Shown in pieces: positions 7,368 through 11,458 of a DNA stretch of 11,458 nt. Under the pieces are notes generated by a model. That model was not told where the DNA came from. It worked only from the letters and a program-made list of their open reading frames with translations, and ran no database searches. How positions within the stretch are numbered: position 1 is the first letter of the stretch; every line of letters begins with the position of its first letter. Source of the DNA: JBFHRB01 sp041591915 (GTDB lineage: Bacteria > Actinomycetota > Nitriliruptoria > Nitriliruptorales > Nitriliruptoraceae); NCBI GenBank assembly GCA_041591915.1, contig JBFHRB010000099.1:1-11458 (forward strand), written 5' to 3'. Position numbers and translations under genes: made by a program.

Positions 7368-9269
7368 CTAGGCCTGCTGCGTCGCGTCGGAGGCGGCGGC
7401 CCCCGGCTCGGCCGGCTGCGCGGCGGCTGCGGCCGCCTCCGCGGCCGCGGCCTCGAGATCACTCGGCTGGCCCTGTCCGGCGGCCTGTGCGGGCTCCGGT
7501 GAGGCTGGCGGCGGCACCTCGACCTCGGCCACGTGGGCGACCTGGTCGTCGTCCTCGTCGCCGACGCGCGCCTCGGTGAAGTACTCGAGGCCCACCACGG
7601 GTCGCCCGGAGTCGTCGCGCCGCAGCGTGCTCTGTCGGTTCTGGAACAGCGGCGCACGCTCGGCCGCTGGCACGGACGGACCGACGGACTCCTGGGGCGG
7701 GACAGTTGACGGCGCGGCCGCCGGCTGCACGGGCTTGTCGGCCCGGGCCTTGCGCACCGCGCTCGCGATGGCCTGGCCGGCCGCACGCGCGAGCTTGTCG
7801 GTCTCGGTCAGCTGTGCGCCCATCTCGCTGGTCCGCGCAGCGAGCTCGCGCACCTCCTGGCGCAGGCTCGTCTGCTCGCGCTGCGACTCCTGCAGCGCGG
7901 CGAGCAGCGTCGCGACCTCGTCGGTGCGGGCGTCGGTCTTGGCGATCTGCGACGACAGCGCCGCGATCTCGCGGCGCGCCGACGCGACGTCCTCGGCGAG
8001 CTGTGCGACGGCCTCGCGTCCAGACGTGTCGGCGGCCGAACGCGCCACCTCCTCCTGTCGCTGCGCCAGCTCACCGACCCGGCGCGTGAGGTGGTCGAGC
8101 GAGGCGAGTCGCTGCTCCTGGTTCACGCTCGTCTCGCGCACGCCCTCGACCTCGGCGGCGATACCGGCCACACGGTTGGTCAGGTCAGACGCGACCTCCG
8201 CGACCACGTTGGCGACGCGGTTCTGGAGCACCTCGAGGCGACCGTTGATCTCGTCGACCGTCCGCTTGACCTGGTCGGTCTCCGTGACACGTCGCGTCGA
8301 CTCGTTGCCGACCCGGCCCTCGAGCTCGTCGAGCTTCTGGCCGAACTCGTCGAGCCGTCCGGTGTACGCGTGCTGGTGCGCCTCCCGCTCGACCTTCTCG
8401 GCCCGGATGAGGTCAGTGGCGCGCGCGGTGACCTCCTCGATCCGGCGGGCGATGTCGCGCGTGCCCTCGATCCAGCGCCGTTCCAGCTCGCCGGCCGCCT
8501 CGCCCTGGTCGTCGATCGCCTGGGCCAGCTCCGTGTGGACGTCGGCGAGCGCGTCCTCGAGCTCCTTGGCGCGCAGGTTCATGCCTGCCCGAAGCTCCCC
8601 GGCTGCTGCATCGAGCTCCCGTCGGAGCGAGTCGATGCGGTCCGACATCTCCTCGCTGCGACGGTTGGTGAGGTTCTCGACCTCGTCCAGGCGCTTGGCG
8701 AGGCGCTGGTCGAGCTCGGCGAGGGCGGCGCTGCGGTCCTGCGCCTGGTTGCCCACGGTGGTGCGCAGGTCGTCGATCTTGCCCTCGGCCTCGTCACGCA
8801 GCTCGGCGATGGCCCGCGTGATCGTGTCCGCGCGCGCCTCGAGCTCCTGCGAGACGGCCTCGACCTCCCCGCGCAGGCGGGCGCCGACCTCCTCGGTGTT
8901 GCGGTTGGCCTTCTCGACCCGGGGCATCAGCTCGTCACGCAGGGCCGCCAGCGCGGCCTGGGACGTGTCGTCGGCCTCGGCCACGAGCTTGGCGAGCCGC
9001 TCCTCGAGCTTCTCCCAGGCCTCGCGCTGCTCCTCGACCGACTCGCGGACGACGGCGAGCGCGTCATCGACGCGCGCTCGCATCACGTCCAGCTCGCCCC
9101 TGCGAGCCTTGTCGGCGTCGAGCCGTCGCTCCTCGAGGCGCTCGATGTCCTGCTCGAAGCCCTCGAAGCGGGCCTCGAGCTGCGCGACCGCTTCCTCCGC
9201 ACCGATGTCCGCGAGGACCTGCCTCACGTTGAGGGAGACCTCGTCCTCTTCGCGGGTTGGATCCGCCAC
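7368..9269 (-). CDS. Large coiled-coil protein of unknown function
   Basis: This 633-residue protein is not one I recognise. Residues about 22-508 are almost wholly charged, heptad-like helix rich in Glu, Arg, Ala, Leu and Asp, with few prolines, so a long coiled-coil rod is expected. There is no signal peptide or membrane segment and no cysteine in the whole protein. After residue 510 it becomes Pro/Ala-rich and disordered, interrupted by a more sequence-complex stretch at 539-575 (APLFQNRQSTLRR, then RPVVGLEYFTEARVG and an acidic run), then an Ala/Glu/Pro tail. A cytoplasmic scaffold, filament or partner-binding rod, as with actinobacterial Scy/FilP-type proteins, is possible but unsupported by homology here. 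The GTG at 9269 has an AAGGAG Shine-Dalgarno (9277-9282) seven bases upstream. It diverges from the LuxR-type regulator. Confidence 0.88.
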   Translation of the reverse strand: MADPTREEDEVSLNVRQVLADIGAEEAVAQLEARFEGFEQDIERLEERRLDADKARRGELDVMRARVDDALAVVRESVEEQREAWEKLEERLAKLVAEADDTSQAALAALRDELMPRVEKANRNTEEVGARLRGEVEAVSQELEARADTITRAIAELRDEAEGKIDDLRTTVGNQAQDRSAALAELDQRLAKRLDEVENLTNRRSEEMSDRIDSLRRELDAAAGELRAGMNLRAKELEDALADVHTELAQAIDDQGEAAGELERRWIEGTRDIARRIEEVTARATDLIRAEKVEREAHQHAYTGRLDEFGQKLDELEGRVGNESTRRVTETDQVKRTVDEINGRLEVLQNRVANVVAEVASDLTNRVAGIAAEVEGVRETSVNQEQRLASLDHLTRRVGELAQRQEEVARSAADTSGREAVAQLAEDVASARREIAALSSQIAKTDARTDEVATLLAALQESQREQTSLRQEVRELAARTSEMGAQLTETDKLARAAGQAIASAVRKARADKPVQPAAAPSTVPPQESVGPSVPAAERAPLFQNRQSTLRRDDSGRPVVGLEYFTEARVGDEDDDQVAHVAEVEVPPPASPEPAQAAGQGQPSDLEAAAAEAAAAAAQPAEPGAAASDATQQA

Positions 9270-9440
9270 AGAACCGCTCCTTGGCTCTCCTACTGCCCGT
9301 TCAAGCCCTCTACGCCCCCCGAGATCTCATCAGGTGACTAGTCCGTTGGGATGGCGCCGGGGGCCGAGAAATCGTCCCATCGGGGCCTGCGGGCGTCCAG
9401 CAGCGTCAGCGACCATACGCCCTGCGTCTCCGCCGCGCGC

Positions 9441-9461
9441 GGTCGGGCGCGCCGCGCGACC
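9441..9461. promoter_or_regulatory. Imperfect dyad upstream of the LuxR-type regulator
   Basis: GGTCGGGCG and CGCGCGACC pair at eight of nine positions around a 3-base centre, about 37 bp before the center-to-start ATG of the regulator at 9488, in the divergent region shared with the coiled-coil gene. It could be a regulator-binding site. High GC makes chance symmetry plausible. The same region also holds the 8-bp palindromes GAGATCTC (9321-9328) and GACTAGTC (9336-9343). No confident -35/-10 pair was found for either gene. Confidence 0.25.
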
Positions 9462-9487
9462 AGCGACGACCGGACCCCTCCGTGGAC

Positions 9488-10165
9488 ATGACCACCGGCA
9501 TGACCCAGACGACGGCACCGTCGGCTTCGACGAAGCTCGCCACGTGCGTCGCCTGCGACGACCGTGCCATCGTCCGCGCTGGCCTGGACACGATCCTCGG
9601 CGGCACCGACCAGGTGGCCACGGCCGAGGTCTGCTCGCTCGACCGTGCGGTCGCTGCCGTGACGGCCCACGAGCCCGACGTGCTCGTCGTCGCGATCCGC
9701 GAGAACGACCCGGAGGCCTTCCGGGTCATCGCCACGGCCAAGGGCCTCAGCGCAGGCCTGCGCGTGCTCGTCGTGGCCGAGGGCGCGAGCGTGATCGACC
9801 TGCGCGAGGCCGTGATCGCCGGCGTGGACAGCTTCCTGCTGACGTCCGCCTCGGCAGAGGACATCCGCGAGGGCGTGGCCGCGACGGCGCGTGGCGAGCG
9901 GATCGTCTCGCCCGAGGTCGCGATGCAGCTCGCCGGCTCGTGGCGCACGGAGGCGTCGGACGCGCCCGCGTCCTCGCTGACCCCGCGCGAGCTCGAGGTC
10001 CTCCAGCTCCTCGCCGAGGGCCTCACCAACGCCCAGGTCGCGCAACGGCTGAGCCTGAGCGCGCGCACGGTCAAGACGCACGTGCAGAACCTGCTGTCGA
10101 AGCTCGACGTCCCGGACCGGACGGGTGCGGTCGCGCGCGGGTTCCGGCTGGGCCTGATCCGCTGA
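9488..10165 (+). CDS. NarL/LuxR-family regulator with a degenerate receiver domain
   Basis: This 225-residue protein has a receiver-like domain (about 15-130) and a C-terminal LuxR/GerE helix-turn-helix (about 163-225: LTPRELEVLQLLAEGLTNAQVA, then SARTVKTHVQNLLSKL), so it should bind DNA as a dimer. The receiver keeps the acidic pair D24-D25, but the phospho-acceptor Asp is Ala69 (PDVLVVAIREN where PDVVLMDIRMP is usual), the strand-4 Thr/Ser is Ala97 and the strand-5 Lys is Thr119 (FLLTSAS). It therefore cannot be controlled by ordinary Asp phosphorylation, and no sensor kinase gene is in the window. A CVAC motif (C20, C23) precedes the acidic pair. Start choice is uncertain among GTG 9482, ATG 9488 and ATG 9500; none has a clear Shine-Dalgarno. 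It converges on the MFS gene with 19 bp between stops. Confidence 0.9.
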   Translation: MTTGMTQTTAPSASTKLATCVACDDRAIVRAGLDTILGGTDQVATAEVCSLDRAVAAVTAHEPDVLVVAIRENDPEAFRVIATAKGLSAGLRVLVVAEGASVIDLREAVIAGVDSFLLTSASAEDIREGVAATARGERIVSPEVAMQLAGSWRTEASDAPASSLTPRELEVLQLLAEGLTNAQVAQRLSLSARTVKTHVQNLLSKLDVPDRTGAVARGFRLGLIR

Positions 10166-10184
10166 CGGTCCCCACGGCACGGGC

Positions 10185-11417
10185 TCAGGCCGCGACGACC
10201 AGGCCGTCGACGTCGGCCGGGCGCCGCGAGGCGCGGAACTCGGCCACGAACCAGCCTGCGACGAGGGTCGCCACGGCGATGCTCGCGGCGGCGTAGGCCG
10301 CTCCCAGGCCGATGCCGTCTGCCAGTGCGGCGAGGCCTGGCGTCGCCACACCCTCCACGACGATGAGCGTCGCGACCATCGTGCCGGTCACCTGCCCCAT
10401 CCGCGCGGGGTCGGCGGTCTCGACGAACGTGACCTGCGGGCCGATCATCCAGGCGACACCCGAGCCGATCAACGCGTTCGCGACCGCGAGCCACAGGACG
10501 TTCGGCGCGGCCACGGCCGAGCCGAGCGCGAGCGCCAGCCACGCGAGGTGGCCCATCTGGAACCGCGTCGACGTGAGGCGCCTCGATCGCCCGACCACCC
10601 AGGTGGCGATGGCGAACCCGAGCGGACCGCTCGCCATGACGAGGCCGGTGAGCTCCGGGCTGTCGAGCGTCGCACGGCTGGCGAGCGTCTCGGGGAGCGC
10701 GGCGGGGATCGCGCTCAGCCACACCACCGGGGCGAGTCGGCGGAGGCGCTCGTGGCGGAAGATCTCGGTGAACCCGCCGAGCGGGTGGTAGTGCTCGCGG
10801 ACCTGCGGCGTCGGAAGCCGCAGCCGCCCGATGATGAGGATGCCGATGAGGAACGTCGCACAGTCGGCGAGCAGGGCGCTCTCGGCGCCGATGCCGACCG
10901 CGAGGCCGGCCCCGGTGAGGTAGCCGAGCACCTGGCCGACCTGGTCGTTGGTGGAGATGAGGGCGATGACGCGGCCGCGGAGGCCCGAGCTGACGGCCTC
11001 CGAGAGGATGGCCGCGCGCGTGCTGACGGTCGCGGCCTTGACGACGCCGAGCAGGGCGGCCGCGACGAGCACGCCGGCGAGGCCGTCGATGACGAAGGGC
11101 AGCAGGATCGCCGCCGCACCCACGAGGTGGCTCGCGACGAGCGCGCGGGTCCGCGACACCCGGTCGATGAGCCCCCCGCCGAGGATGCCCGTGAACAGGG
11201 CAGGCAGCGCCGTGGCGGCGAAGATGAGCGCCGGCCCGAGGGCACGACCGCCCGTGCGCTGGAAGGCGAGCACGAAGAGGGCGCCCTGGCCGATGTAGTC
11301 ACCCAGCAGCGAGACCGCGGCGGCGGCCCAGACCGCACGGCCAACCTGGTCGCGGAAGACCGCGCGGTACCCCCGATCGAGGGTCGCGCTCCGGTCTTCG
11401 GGCGTGCGGTCCTGCAT
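10185..11417 (-). CDS. MFS transporter (MFS_3/EntS-like)
   Basis: This 410-residue membrane protein has a cytoplasmic N-terminus of about 27 residues and 10-12 hydrophobic segments. The loop after segment 2 carries GGLIDRVSRTRAL (81-93), matching MFS motif A (G-x3-D-R-x-x-R). The loop region STRAAILSEAVSSGLRGRVIAL (132-153) and the long charged central linker (about 200-228, LPTPQVREHYHPLGGF) are typical of the MFS_3 group, which includes EntS-like exporters of siderophores and other small molecules. The substrate is unknown. The ATG at 11417 is the only start in the open frame between the window edge and the conserved region, yet it has no clear Shine-Dalgarno. Its C-terminus ends 19 bp from the stop of the convergent regulator. 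Nothing ties it functionally to that neighbour. Confidence 0.88.
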   Translation of the reverse strand: MQDRTPEDRSATLDRGYRAVFRDQVGRAVWAAAAVSLLGDYIGQGALFVLAFQRTGGRALGPALIFAATALPALFTGILGGGLIDRVSRTRALVASHLVGAAAILLPFVIDGLAGVLVAAALLGVVKAATVSTRAAILSEAVSSGLRGRVIALISTNDQVGQVLGYLTGAGLAVGIGAESALLADCATFLIGILIIGRLRLPTPQVREHYHPLGGFTEIFRHERLRRLAPVVWLSAIPAALPETLASRATLDSPELTGLVMASGPLGFAIATWVVGRSRRLTSTRFQMGHLAWLALALGSAVAAPNVLWLAVANALIGSGVAWMIGPQVTFVETADPARMGQVTGTMVATLIVVEGVATPGLAALADGIGLGAAYAAASIAVATLVAGWFVAEFRASRRPADVDGLVVAA

Positions 11418-11458
11418 GTGCGTGGTCCGATGGTCAGGCGTTGCGATAGGGACTCGGC

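Noticed and set aside
10151..10191. GGCCTGA/TCAGGCC inverted repeat around the regulator/MFS convergence
   Set aside because: It has only 7 bp of pairing with a 27-base loop and lies largely in coding sequence. It is too weak to call as a terminator.
7576..10296. A 906-codon plus-strand open frame opposite the coiled-coil gene and through the regulator
   Set aside because: It translates to Ser/Arg/Ala-rich low-complexity sequence with no motif, lies antisense to a well-formed coiled-coil gene, and runs out of frame through the LuxR-type gene. High GC content removes stops from antisense frames, so it is a shadow.

Overview
The window is a gene-dense, very GC-rich stretch with third positions dominated by G and C and frequent GTG starts. 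That composition, together with a short-chain Z-isoprenyl diphosphate synthase, a PIN-PhoH protein and greA close together, suggests a chromosome segment from an actinobacterium (Actinomycetota). The species cannot be told from the sequence. No insertion sequence, phage gene, tRNA, rRNA or CRISPR array was seen.

Layout. (1) Positions 1-2840, all on the minus strand, hold an efflux-type operon read right to left: a TetR repressor, a DrrA-like ABC ATPase, a DrrB-like ABC-2 permease, then the N-terminal part of an enoyl-CoA hydratase/isomerase that runs off the left edge. The tetR promoter carries two near-identical 18-bp palindromes. One fills the spacer between the -35 and -10 boxes and the other covers the start codon, a clear autorepression design. 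(2) Positions 2841-3095 have no convincing gene. They hold a strong 11-bp stem hairpin just after phoH. (3) Positions 3096-6765, also minus strand, hold an MFS transporter, the isoprenyl diphosphate synthase and a PIN-PhoH ATPase/nuclease, closely spaced and probably co-transcribed in that order. (4) greA lies on the plus strand, divergent from the MFS gene across a short region with a 9-bp dyad. It converges on a large minus-strand coiled-coil gene of unknown function. (5) Divergent from the coiled-coil gene is a NarL/LuxR-type regulator whose receiver domain has lost its phosphorylation residues. It converges on a second MFS transporter whose start lies near the right edge.

How the genes work together. 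Block 1 is probably a self-regulated drug or metabolite exporter under TetR control. Block 3 joins isoprenoid carrier synthesis with RNA processing and a transporter, so functional coupling is uncertain. greA is housekeeping transcription. The coiled-coil protein and the atypical response regulator share a 212-218-bp divergent control region and are the least understood part of the window. Most of it is ordinary chromosome. The best leads are the dual TetR operator, the phosphorylation-dead regulator and the cysteine-free coiled-coil protein.
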